DNA from: Clostridia bacterium
Lineage (GTDB): Bacteria; Bacillota; Clostridia; Oscillospirales; Acutalibacteraceae
Length of the DNA: 64,000 bases
Assembly: GCA_017435865.1 (NCBI GenBank)
Contig: JAFSEF010000101.1
Span: forward strand, 124,001 to 188,000
Reading direction: 5' to 3'
Shown: piece by piece, positions 19,921-27,905 of the stretch
Position numbering within the stretch: position 1 is the first letter of the stretch
How the letters are laid out: the number at the start of each line of letters is the position of its first letter
Program-made: the position numbers and the translations under genes
The notes under the pieces: generated by a model
Database searches by the model: none
Told to the model about the DNA's origin: nothing
The model's input: the letters and a program-made list of their open reading frames with translations, nothing else

Positions 19921-21609
19921 ATGAATAAGAAACCCATATTCACCATGCAAGATATTGTTCCTTACTATTATGATATGAATTGTTATGAATATCTTCTTGC
20001 GTGCTTACATCACATCAAAGAAGACTATCCCATGTTCCAGTTCAAAGGCACCGACCATATGCGTTCGGAATTCTTTGCTGATGTGGATGCAATGGCATAT
20101 TATTTTAAAGAAGAACTCGGCATGCAGGTCGGCGATGCATTTTCTGTTTTCACACCGAACACCATTGAAGAAGTTGTTGTTCTGTTTGCACTGAACAAAA
20201 TCGGCTGTATTGCAAACCTGATTCATCCCCTGTTCCCCTCGGATGCAATGCGTACCTCCGTTGAATATACAAAGTCCAAGGGTGTGCTGCTTCTTGACAT
20301 GGTCGCTCCCATGCACGCAGACACGCTCAAGGAAATGAATGTCAAAGTGATTCTGACTTCTCCCAAAGTGTATGCTGCTCCCGTTGCAATGAAAGCTTTC
20401 ATTCAGCCCGACGAAGCTGCCGTTAAAGCTGCCGAAGGCAAGTTTGAATTTGAGTTTTATGGCGACATTCTCAAAAGAAATGCAGGTAAGACCGTTGAAG
20501 GTCTTTACAGAAGCGGCGATTTGACTGCAGTTTACATGAACGGAGGCGGAACGACGGGTGTCAGCAGAACCATTATGCTCTCTTCCACCGTTCTCAATGC
20601 CGTTACAAACAATGCTCTTGCTCCCATCATTCCGTCTGATGATCCCGCGGGACTCAATTGCAAGATTCTTGCACTCCCCTTCTTCCATGCTTACGGCCTT
20701 TGCGGCGGTTTGTTCTGCTGCATTTATGCCGGCTGCAAGGCAATTCCGATGATCAGATTTGATGCAGATGAATTCATTGATATTATGAAGAAGAATCATA
20801 TTTATGAAATCATCGGTGTTCCGAATATGTATCGTAAACTTCTTGACCATCCCGAATTTTCCGGTGATCATTTAAAATATGTCAAATATGCTTTCGCAGG
20901 CGGCGACTATGTACCGATTGACTTCCTTGCAAGATTCAACAACATGATGTCTTCTCACGGCTCTACTGCAACCCTGATGCCCGGTTACGGTCTGACCGAA
21001 TGCGGTGCAGTTGACTGCATCAACATGCCGTGGGCAACAAAACCCGGCACGGTCGGTATGCCGCTCAAGACCAATACCGTTAAAATTCTGGATGATGAGC
21101 AGAACGAAGTGCCTCGTGGAACCGTCGGCGAAATCGCATTCAGCGGAAACTGCCTGATGAAAGGATATCTCATGCCCGACGGCAGACTCGGTGAAGGCCT
21201 TTATACTGACAAGGAAGGTACAAAATGGGTACTCACAGGTGACCTCGGTAAAATGGATGAAGATAACTTCATCACCTTTGTTGCAAGAAAAAAGAGACTC
21301 ATCATTATTTCAGGATATAACGTATTCCCTGCAGATATTGAAGATTTACTTGAAACGCAACCGTTCCTGAAAGAATGTTGTGCTGTTCAGGGGTATGATG
21401 CCGATAAAAAACCGATTGTTAGGCTTTATATTGTTCTTGCAGATGACGCTGATCCTTCCAGAATCGAGGAATATAAAGAGATCCTCATCAAGGAATGCGC
21501 AGACAATCTTAACGGCTTCTCTGTGCCGCGTGATATTCAGGTTATCGACGCTCTGCCTCGTACAAGAATGGAAAAAATTGACTTCCTCAAATTAACAGAA
21601 ATTCTTTGA
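19921..21609 (+). CDS. Acyl-CoA synthetase-like AMP-binding ligase, paralog 1
   Basis: 562 residues from ATG 19921 behind GGAGG. ANL-superfamily adenylating enzyme. Motifs are YGLTECGAVD (A5), TGDLGK (A7), ARKKRLIIISGYNVFP (A8) and LPRTRMEKIDF near the end (catalytic Lys). The phosphate loop is unusual, GGGTTGVSRT instead of TSGTTGxPK. The C-terminus is complete. Closely similar to the gene at 21818. Its substrate acid is unknown. The presence of an acid-reductase fusion next door suggests a shared pathway of carboxylic-acid activation. Confidence 0.8.
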   Translation: MNKKPIFTMQDIVPYYYDMNCYEYLLACLHHIKEDYPMFQFKGTDHMRSEFFADVDAMAYYFKEELGMQVGDAFSVFTPNTIEEVVVLFALNKIGCIANLIHPLFPSDAMRTSVEYTKSKGVLLLDMVAPMHADTLKEMNVKVILTSPKVYAAPVAMKAFIQPDEAAVKAAEGKFEFEFYGDILKRNAGKTVEGLYRSGDLTAVYMNGGGTTGVSRTIMLSSTVLNAVTNNALAPIIPSDDPAGLNCKILALPFFHAYGLCGGLFCCIYAGCKAIPMIRFDADEFIDIMKKNHIYEIIGVPNMYRKLLDHPEFSGDHLKYVKYAFAGGDYVPIDFLARFNNMMSSHGSTATLMPGYGLTECGAVDCINMPWATKPGTVGMPLKTNTVKILDDEQNEVPRGTVGEIAFSGNCLMKGYLMPDGRLGEGLYTDKEGTKWVLTGDLGKMDEDNFITFVARKKRLIIISGYNVFPADIEDLLETQPFLKECCAVQGYDADKKPIVRLYIVLADDADPSRIEEYKEILIKECADNLNGFSVPRDIQVIDALPRTRMEKIDFLKLTEIL

Positions 21610-21623
21610 TCAATTCACTCATC

Positions 21624-21655
21624 AACGCTTGCAGCAACCTGCAAGCGTTATTTTT
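21624..21655 (+). terminator. Intrinsic terminator between the two ligase genes
   Basis: Perfect 10-bp stem AACGCTTGCA / TGCAAGCGTT with a 6-nt loop, then ATTTTT. It makes the two paralogs separate transcription units. Confidence 0.85.
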
Positions 21656-21681
21656 GTGACAATATTTTTATCGCTGTCACA
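21655..21681. promoter_or_regulatory. Widely spaced TGTGACA inverted repeat
   Basis: TGTGACA (21655-21661) and TGTCACA (21675-21681), 13-nt spacer, upstream of the -35 box of the second ligase gene. The arms are identical to those of the operator at 19872. Confidence 0.5.
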
Positions 21682-21709
21682 TATTAAACAAGAACAATTA
21701 TATTGCCTG

Positions 21710-21738
21710 TTGACAAGTATTACAACATAATATAAAAT
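21710..21738 (+). promoter_or_regulatory. Promoter of the second ligase gene
   Basis: TTGACA (21710-21715), 17-bp spacer, TAAAAT (21733-21738). Confidence 0.65.
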
Positions 21739-21754
21739 GACATGGAAACAGAAT

Positions 21755-21774
21755 TGTGACACAGTGTAACTAAT
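21755..21774. promoter_or_regulatory. Imperfect operator-like palindrome
   Basis: TGTGACA-CAG-TGTAACT, then AAT. The left arm is identical to that at 19872 and the spacing is the same. GTGTAACTAAT (21764-21774) recurs as its reverse complement at 27779-27789. Confidence 0.55.
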
Positions 21775-21817
21775 TATTTTTTTTACAATCTATATATATT
21801 ATCTTGGAGGAATCAAA

Positions 21818-23524
21818 ATGTACGAAGCACCACGCTTTACTTCACAGGATCTTGTCCCGTATTACGGCAAAATGAACTGCTACGATTATCTTCTCGCCTG
21901 CACCGCAAGATTCAAAGATGATTACCCGTTCATTCAATTTAAATTTACCGATCACATGCGTTCGGAAATACTGACTGATATAGATGCTCTTGCATATTTT
22001 TTCAAAGAAGATATGAAAATGCAGCCCGGTGATACTTTCTCACTGTTCACCCCCAATACGGTTGAAGAAGTAATCATGTTCTTTGCTTTGAACAAAATCG
22101 GTTGCATTGCAAATATGATACATCCGCTGTTTCCGTCAGAATCAATGCGTGCTTCGGTTGAATACACAAAGTCAAAAGGCATTCTGATTCTCGATAAATT
22201 CCTTCCCATGCATGCTGATGCACTTGCACAGATGAATGTGAAAGTTGTTGTTACATCTGCTGTGCTTTATGCAGCTCCTGTAGAAAAGAAAGATTATGTG
22301 CGTCCTGATGCAGATCTGCTGCGTGCAGCGGACGGAAAATTTGAAACCATCTTTTTTGGTGACATCATAAAAAAATACAACGGAAAAACTGTTGAAGGTC
22401 TTATCCGCAGCGGTGATATGACAGCTGTTTATATGAATGGTGGCGGCACAACAGGTGTCAGTCGCACAATCATGCTCAGCAGTAAAGCACTCAATGCGGT
22501 TGCATATAACACGCTTGCTGAAATTTATCCTAACGAGCACAAGCCGGGATGTTCGGCTAAAATTGCAGCACTGCCGTTCTTTCATGCTTTCGGTTTGTGT
22601 GCAGGTCTGCTCTCCACGGTATACAACGGAGCAAAATGCATTCCGATGATTCGTTTTGAGGCAGACGAATACATCGAAATCCTTAAAAAGAATGTATGTT
22701 TTGAAATCGTCGGTGTTCCGAACATGTTCAGAAAACTGCTTGATCATCCGGAATTCCCCGGTGAACATCTTAAGCATGTTCAGTATGCTTTCTCAGGTGG
22801 CGACTATGTTCCGCTTGACTTCCTTACAAGATTTAACTCGCTTATGCAGCAATATGGATCTGTAGCGACACTTATGCCCGGTTACGGACTTACAGAATGC
22901 GGTGCAGTTGATGTCTGCAATCTTCCATGGGCTACAAAAGCCGGCACGGTTGGCGTTCCTCTCGGAAAAAACAGAGTTGCAATTTTCGACGAAGACAAGA
23001 ATATTCTTGCTAATGGAGAAATCGGCGAAATCGGTATTACAGGTGAATCCATCATGAAAGGATATCTTATGCCTGACGGCAGACTCGGAGAAGGTTTGTA
23101 TTGTGATGCCGAAGGCACCAACTGGGTCATGACCGGTGACATGGGTACTCTTGATGATGATAATTTTGTCACTTTTGTTGCAAGAAAAAAGAGACTCATT
23201 GTTATTTCCGGCTATAACGTCTTCCCTGCTGATATAGAGAATCTGCTTGAACCGTTGGATTTTCTGCAGGAAACATGTGCAGTTCAAGGCTACGATGATA
23301 ACGGAAAACCTATTGTCAGATTGTATATTGTCCTCAGTGAAGCTGCAGATATTAACAATCTTGAAGAATACAAAAAGATCATCACAGATCTTTGCGGCGA
23401 AAAACTGACTGTATTCTCTGTTCCGAGAGACATCAGAGTAATTGATGCCCTCCCCAGAACGAGACTCGAAAAAGTCGATTTCCTTAAACTGACAGAAGTT
23501 CGAACCGAAGCACATAAAACCTGA
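21818..23524 (+). CDS. Acyl-CoA synthetase-like AMP-binding ligase, paralog 2
   Basis: 568 residues from ATG 21818 behind GGAGGAA. Same architecture and unusual loop (GGGTTGVSRT) as the gene at 19921, with conserved YGLTECGAVD, TGDMGT, ARKKRLIVISGYNVFP and LPRTRLEKVDF. Similarity extends over the whole length, so this is a tandem duplication. Differences cluster around the presumed acyl pocket (for example FPNEHKPGCS against IPSDDPAGLN), which suggests different substrates. Own promoter and terminator. Confidence 0.8.
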   Translation: MYEAPRFTSQDLVPYYGKMNCYDYLLACTARFKDDYPFIQFKFTDHMRSEILTDIDALAYFFKEDMKMQPGDTFSLFTPNTVEEVIMFFALNKIGCIANMIHPLFPSESMRASVEYTKSKGILILDKFLPMHADALAQMNVKVVVTSAVLYAAPVEKKDYVRPDADLLRAADGKFETIFFGDIIKKYNGKTVEGLIRSGDMTAVYMNGGGTTGVSRTIMLSSKALNAVAYNTLAEIYPNEHKPGCSAKIAALPFFHAFGLCAGLLSTVYNGAKCIPMIRFEADEYIEILKKNVCFEIVGVPNMFRKLLDHPEFPGEHLKHVQYAFSGGDYVPLDFLTRFNSLMQQYGSVATLMPGYGLTECGAVDVCNLPWATKAGTVGVPLGKNRVAIFDEDKNILANGEIGEIGITGESIMKGYLMPDGRLGEGLYCDAEGTNWVMTGDMGTLDDDNFVTFVARKKRLIVISGYNVFPADIENLLEPLDFLQETCAVQGYDDNGKPIVRLYIVLSEAADINNLEEYKKIITDLCGEKLTVFSVPRDIRVIDALPRTRLEKVDFLKLTEVRTEAHKT

Positions 23525-23535
23525 TTACATATGAA

Positions 23536-23559
23536 GAGCCCTGACAAAAGTCAGGGCTC
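23536..23559. terminator. Bidirectional terminator between convergent genes
   Basis: Perfect 10-bp stem GAGCCCTGAC / GTCAGGGCTC with loop AAAA, followed by ATTATTTAT. Lies between the ligase (plus) and the fusion enzyme (minus). Confidence 0.75.
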
Positions 23560-23564
23560 ATTAT

Positions 23565-26500
23565 TTATCTCCTCAGAATACCAACAACAATTTCTTTCAG
23601 TTCACTGTCGCTGAAAGGTCTGGGATACCCAAGTGATTTTACTTCATCCTGCGCACGATCGACAATTACATCAACATATTTATCATCAAACTCAACAGAA
23701 GCAAGTAACTGAAGATCATTAATCAGCTCATCAACTGCAGCAATGAAAGCATTTGCTGCTGTAAGCGTATCATCATGAGCTTCTGCCACTCCGATTGCAA
23801 CTGCAAGTTTGGAAAGTCCCTGCTGTGCAAACGGCAAATATGCTTTCAATACAGGAACAAAAGAGGCTGCAATTGCAACACCGTGCGGAAGATGATACAT
23901 TTCACCAATGCGGTGAGCAATACCATGAATATAACCTGTTCCGATGCGTCTGAAAGCTTTTCCTGCATACATCGAAGCCTCAAGCATTTGCTGCAAAGCA
24001 ATCAAATTAGCCGGATCCCTATAAGCAGAACCAAGGTTAGCAAATACTGCTCTGCACGCCGACTCTGCACAACTCTTATCATCCGGGAAATAATCTGCAA
24101 ACAAACTGATATAAGACTCAACCGCATGACTCAATGCATCAATACCGGTTGCAGCAATCATATTCGCAGGTAAACCTTTGACAAGAGCCGCATCAAGTGC
24201 TATCGCACGCGGGAGATATCGATCACTGAGATATGGTGTTTTTTGTTGTTTTTCTTCATCTGTCATCACAGCAAAGATGGTCATTTCTGAACCGGTACCT
24301 GCCGTTGTCGGTGCGGCAAAGAACGGTACAGCAGCTTTTGCATCCGCCAGCAGACCGCACACCGCATCAGGATGTCTGCCATCATTCCCTGCAACAAGAA
24401 CACAGATTTTTGCACAGTCAATCACCGATCCGCCACCGATCGCAACAACCGAATCACAGGAATTCTTTTGATACGATTCAACACTGTTCATGACACAAGA
24501 CAATGTCGGTTCACCGGGGATATCTGTAAAGACAGAAAGATCAACAAATGATCTCAGAAAACACTTTACTTCCTCTTTCTGTAATGCAGCTTCGAAAGTA
24601 ATTACAAGAGGTTTACAGACACCATTTTTACGCATATAATCAGCAAGTTTCAGCAAGGAATCCTGTCCTTTAAAAACTTCACTTTCAGGCAAAGAAATCT
24701 TGCGTAAAGTGCTGACAAAAAGTTTCTGAATTGGTGTCATTGTGCCTCCGACAGAACGCATCGGTTTGCAATCAAGAGGTTCAAAAGACAGACAATTGTT
24801 GCCGTTTTTCAGATAGTTACCGTCGGGTATACTCCATGCAATTCCGAGTGCATTCATGCGTTGCAATGTAAAAGCACAGGATGTATCTATGTTAGCGGAT
24901 CTGCCCGATATAAGCATATAGAACATATAAACATGTACATCCCTGTCATCTGTGTTTGCAAATGCAGTTTCAATCAATTCAAGCGGAGAAACTTTACGAT
25001 ACGGCACATCCAGATATCTGAACAGATTTTCACTCGTCAGATAATTTGGATTATACAAATGATAGATTTCATTTACTTTTCCCGAAAATGCAAGTTCGAC
25101 AAAAGCTTTTGCACATTCATCAACCGGAGTCAGATCCATCGGATATTTATCTGCGGCACTGCTGAGAAGTCCAAGCTTAAGAATGGCATGTATGCGATGT
25201 AAAAATCCATTGTCTTGTGTATTGATCTGAAACAGTCCGTCAGTTGTTCTCCATGTAAGATTTCCGATACGATAAATATTACTCTGCACACCGTCAAGCC
25301 TTGCAGAAATCACAGCTTCTTCTGCTCTGTACTTACTGTGAATATAAACATTCTCGGCAAACTGCTGACCGATATCAAGAGTGAACTCATCAAACTTTGC
25401 AGTTTTGTCGCCTTGCGGCACGGTTGCAGAACCGTGTACGCTGACAGTAGATGTGTGATGAAGCACGGCATTTGCAGCCTTTGCAAAAGCAATGCAATTC
25501 TTTGTACCATCGACATTTGTCTTTTTCAATTCGGCATAATCACCTGCATGATGCACATTTGCCGCAACATGAAAAACCGCATCGACTTTAGAACATAAGT
25601 TATTATACAAATCAAGCGACAGTCCGAGATTTTCTTTCTCAATATTGCCGCAGATCACATGACATTTTTCAGAGAGATCAATATCATCGAAGTAATAATG
25701 CACCTGATCACGAAAACGCTGTTCATTGCGTACAAGACAGTATACGACAACATCTTTCTCAAGCAGTTCTTTTAGAATGTGAACACCGAGAAAACCTGTC
25801 GCACCCGTAAGAAGAACATACTTGTACACTTTTTGATCAGCAACGGTTCCGGCAGTTTTCCGAATCATTGCATTGATTCCCGATATAGATTTATTTTCCT
25901 TTTGACTTACTTCTTCAAGCACACCTGCAAGATCCGATAATACAGGATGATCATATACAATTTGAGTTCCGATATGCAAACTGACAGCAAGTTCCGTTGC
26001 TGATAAACTGTCACCGCCGATTGCAAAAAAGTTTTCATTGACACCCACTTTATCTTTATTCAGCAAATCACAGACCGCAGCACAAACGCGGATTTCAGCA
26101 TCCGTTTTCGGCATAATCAACTCTGCTATTTTTGCAGGTCGTCCACCCGTGCGTTTGATTTTTGAAGAAGCGGTTCTTTCAAAAGGTGTATCACGAAGCG
26201 TAAAAGAAGTAATACGCTGGAATGAAGCAAGATTTTCATTCACACGAGCCAACACTTCATTCATTGCAGTATCAGGATCAGTTATGCTGTTTTCTTTTAT
26301 GTATTCGGCATTCGGATATACCTCAACACAAATCATACCATCCTGACCATAAGCTACAACTTCCTGTACAAATCCTTCATGTACAAAGCGTTCTTCAAGA
26401 AATTCAGCTGAAACATTCTCACCGTTATCAAGCAGAATCAGATTCTTGCATCGACCTGTAATGAACAAGAATCCCTCATCATCTATATAACCGACATCAC

Positions 26501-27692
26501 CGGTGTGCAACCATCCGTCATCCGTAAACACTTCTTTTGTTGCTTCTTCATTTTTATAATAGCCAAGCATGACACCTTCACCCTTGGCGAGAATTTCACC
26601 ATTCTCAATTTTTACATGCATTCCCGGAATCGTGCGTCCGACTGAGCCGTTTTTACGGAAATCCACTGTATTATTAGCAATGATTGGTGAGCATTCCGTC
26701 ATACCGTATCCGTTAAGCACAATCATACCGGCCTGTGTATAACGTGCATTGTTTGCAGCTTCAAGTGGTGCACCTCCGCAAACAATTTTACCGCAGCCAC
26801 CGAGGAACTCTTTTACGGCAACAGATTCTTCTACATCAGGTTTGGATTTTGCATAACGCAACGCTCCACCCATCAGCTTGTTGGCTATCAAAGGCACACA
26901 AACGATACTTGCAGGTCTGTACAATCTGATATCAGAAATGATGTTATTCATATTATCATTTACGCAAACAGTCGCACCTCTGAATATCAGTTTTACAATA
27001 TTGGTTGTAAAACAGTATGCATGACTGATCGGAAGGCAACAGAAAATACGCATTGCATCATCATACTGCCTTACATTCATTGCACTGCTGACAAGATTGT
27101 GCTGATTGAGCATAACACCTTTCGGAAATCCGGTAGTTCCGGACGTAAACAGCAGTGTGCAGAATCGTTCAGGATCAGGTTTATTATTATATTTACCTGC
27201 ATAAGTCTGCAAAATGGAACTAAAAGAAATAACATCATCTGCTGTCACTTCATCATCCATAGAAATAAAAAGTCGGATTTGCGGCAATTTTTCACGCAAA
27301 AGACGATAAAGACTTTCATGTTTCTTTGCAAAGACGAGAATATCAGCATCACCAAATTCACACAACTGACGATTCATATCATCTGTTTCGTTTGCAGCAA
27401 GCGGAATAATAACACTGTCAGCAGCTACTGTGCCGAAGTACGTTACAATCCATTCAAAACAAGTCGGTCCGATCACTGCAACATGAGCCCCTTTGAGTTG
27501 CTTATCATCGAGCATCCGACTGAAAGCATCCGAAGCAGCCTGAAATTGCGTGTAAGTTTTATTTGCAACAGTACCGTTTTCCTTATAAAGAATGAAATCA
27601 TTATCAGGAAACTTCTCCACTGCAAAATCGAGCATATTTTTCAGCGTTCTGATATCAGTTAATTCCATAATCCGTTTATAATGCCGAAGCAT
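23565..27692 (-). CDS. Four-domain fusion: adenylation, carrier protein, thioester reductase, iron alcohol dehydrogenase
   Basis: 1375 residues. Residues about 10-525 form an AMP ligase (TSGTTGFPKG, NGYGMTECS, GWLHTGDVG). About 530-600 is a carrier domain with GGDSLS (Ser562 for phosphopantetheine). About 622-960 is an NAD(P)H thioester reductase (LLTGATGFLG, TST 747-749, Tyr783/Lys787). About 985-1375 is a group III iron alcohol dehydrogenase (GGGSVID; metal ligands Asp1185, His1189, His1256, His1270). All catalytic residues seen are intact. Predicted to take a free acid through thioester and aldehyde to an alcohol. The ATG at 27692 follows AGGAGA too closely; ATG 27668 is the alternative. 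Confidence 0.85.
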   Translation of the reverse strand: MLRHYKRIMELTDIRTLKNMLDFAVEKFPDNDFILYKENGTVANKTYTQFQAASDAFSRMLDDKQLKGAHVAVIGPTCFEWIVTYFGTVAADSVIIPLAANETDDMNRQLCEFGDADILVFAKKHESLYRLLREKLPQIRLFISMDDEVTADDVISFSSILQTYAGKYNNKPDPERFCTLLFTSGTTGFPKGVMLNQHNLVSSAMNVRQYDDAMRIFCCLPISHAYCFTTNIVKLIFRGATVCVNDNMNNIISDIRLYRPASIVCVPLIANKLMGGALRYAKSKPDVEESVAVKEFLGGCGKIVCGGAPLEAANNARYTQAGMIVLNGYGMTECSPIIANNTVDFRKNGSVGRTIPGMHVKIENGEILAKGEGVMLGYYKNEEATKEVFTDDGWLHTGDVGYIDDEGFLFITGRCKNLILLDNGENVSAEFLEERFVHEGFVQEVVAYGQDGMICVEVYPNAEYIKENSITDPDTAMNEVLARVNENLASFQRITSFTLRDTPFERTASSKIKRTGGRPAKIAELIMPKTDAEIRVCAAVCDLLNKDKVGVNENFFAIGGDSLSATELAVSLHIGTQIVYDHPVLSDLAGVLEEVSQKENKSISGINAMIRKTAGTVADQKVYKYVLLTGATGFLGVHILKELLEKDVVVYCLVRNEQRFRDQVHYYFDDIDLSEKCHVICGNIEKENLGLSLDLYNNLCSKVDAVFHVAANVHHAGDYAELKKTNVDGTKNCIAFAKAANAVLHHTSTVSVHGSATVPQGDKTAKFDEFTLDIGQQFAENVYIHSKYRAEEAVISARLDGVQSNIYRIGNLTWRTTDGLFQINTQDNGFLHRIHAILKLGLLSSAADKYPMDLTPVDECAKAFVELAFSGKVNEIYHLYNPNYLTSENLFRYLDVPYRKVSPLELIETAFANTDDRDVHVYMFYMLISGRSANIDTSCAFTLQRMNALGIAWSIPDGNYLKNGNNCLSFEPLDCKPMRSVGGTMTPIQKLFVSTLRKISLPESEVFKGQDSLLKLADYMRKNGVCKPLVITFEAALQKEEVKCFLRSFVDLSVFTDIPGEPTLSCVMNSVESYQKNSCDSVVAIGGGSVIDCAKICVLVAGNDGRHPDAVCGLLADAKAAVPFFAAPTTAGTGSEMTIFAVMTDEEKQQKTPYLSDRYLPRAIALDAALVKGLPANMIAATGIDALSHAVESYISLFADYFPDDKSCAESACRAVFANLGSAYRDPANLIALQQMLEASMYAGKAFRRIGTGYIHGIAHRIGEMYHLPHGVAIAASFVPVLKAYLPFAQQGLSKLAVAIGVAEAHDDTLTAANAFIAAVDELINDLQLLASVEFDDKYVDVIVDRAQDEVKSLGYPRPFSDSELKEIVVGILRR

Positions 27693-27738
27693 TCTCCTAT
27701 AAAGAATGATGTAAATTTTACTAAATGCAATTAAATAT

Positions 27739-27767
27739 ATTATAATATTTTAACTATTTAAAGTCAA
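27739..27767 (-). promoter_or_regulatory. Promoter of the four-domain fusion gene
   Basis: Minus-strand TTGACT (27762-27767), 17-bp spacer, TATAAT (27739-27744). Confidence 0.75.
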
Positions 27768-27774
27768 TCATTCA

Positions 27775-27791
27775 TGTGATTAGTTACACCA
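27775..27791. promoter_or_regulatory. Operator-like element upstream of the fusion gene
   Basis: TGTGATTAGTTACACCA. It contains ATTAGTTACAC, the reverse complement of GTGTAACTAAT found before the second ligase gene. Here it sits upstream of the -35 box. Confidence 0.45.
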
Positions 27792-27854
27792 ATAAGCATG
27801 ACATATAATTATTCTTTGCAAGAAAAAGTACAAATCGAAACAATATGCAAACTT

Positions 27855-27890
27855 AAAATGTGCATTCCCAATTCAGGGAATGCACATTTT
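27855..27890 (-). terminator. Terminator of the pot operon
   Basis: Perfect 15-bp stem AAAATGTGCATTCCC / GGGAATGCACATTTT with a 6-nt loop, 15 nt past the potCD stop. Confidence 0.85.
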
Positions 27891-27905
27891 TTGATACTAT
27901 TGCCA

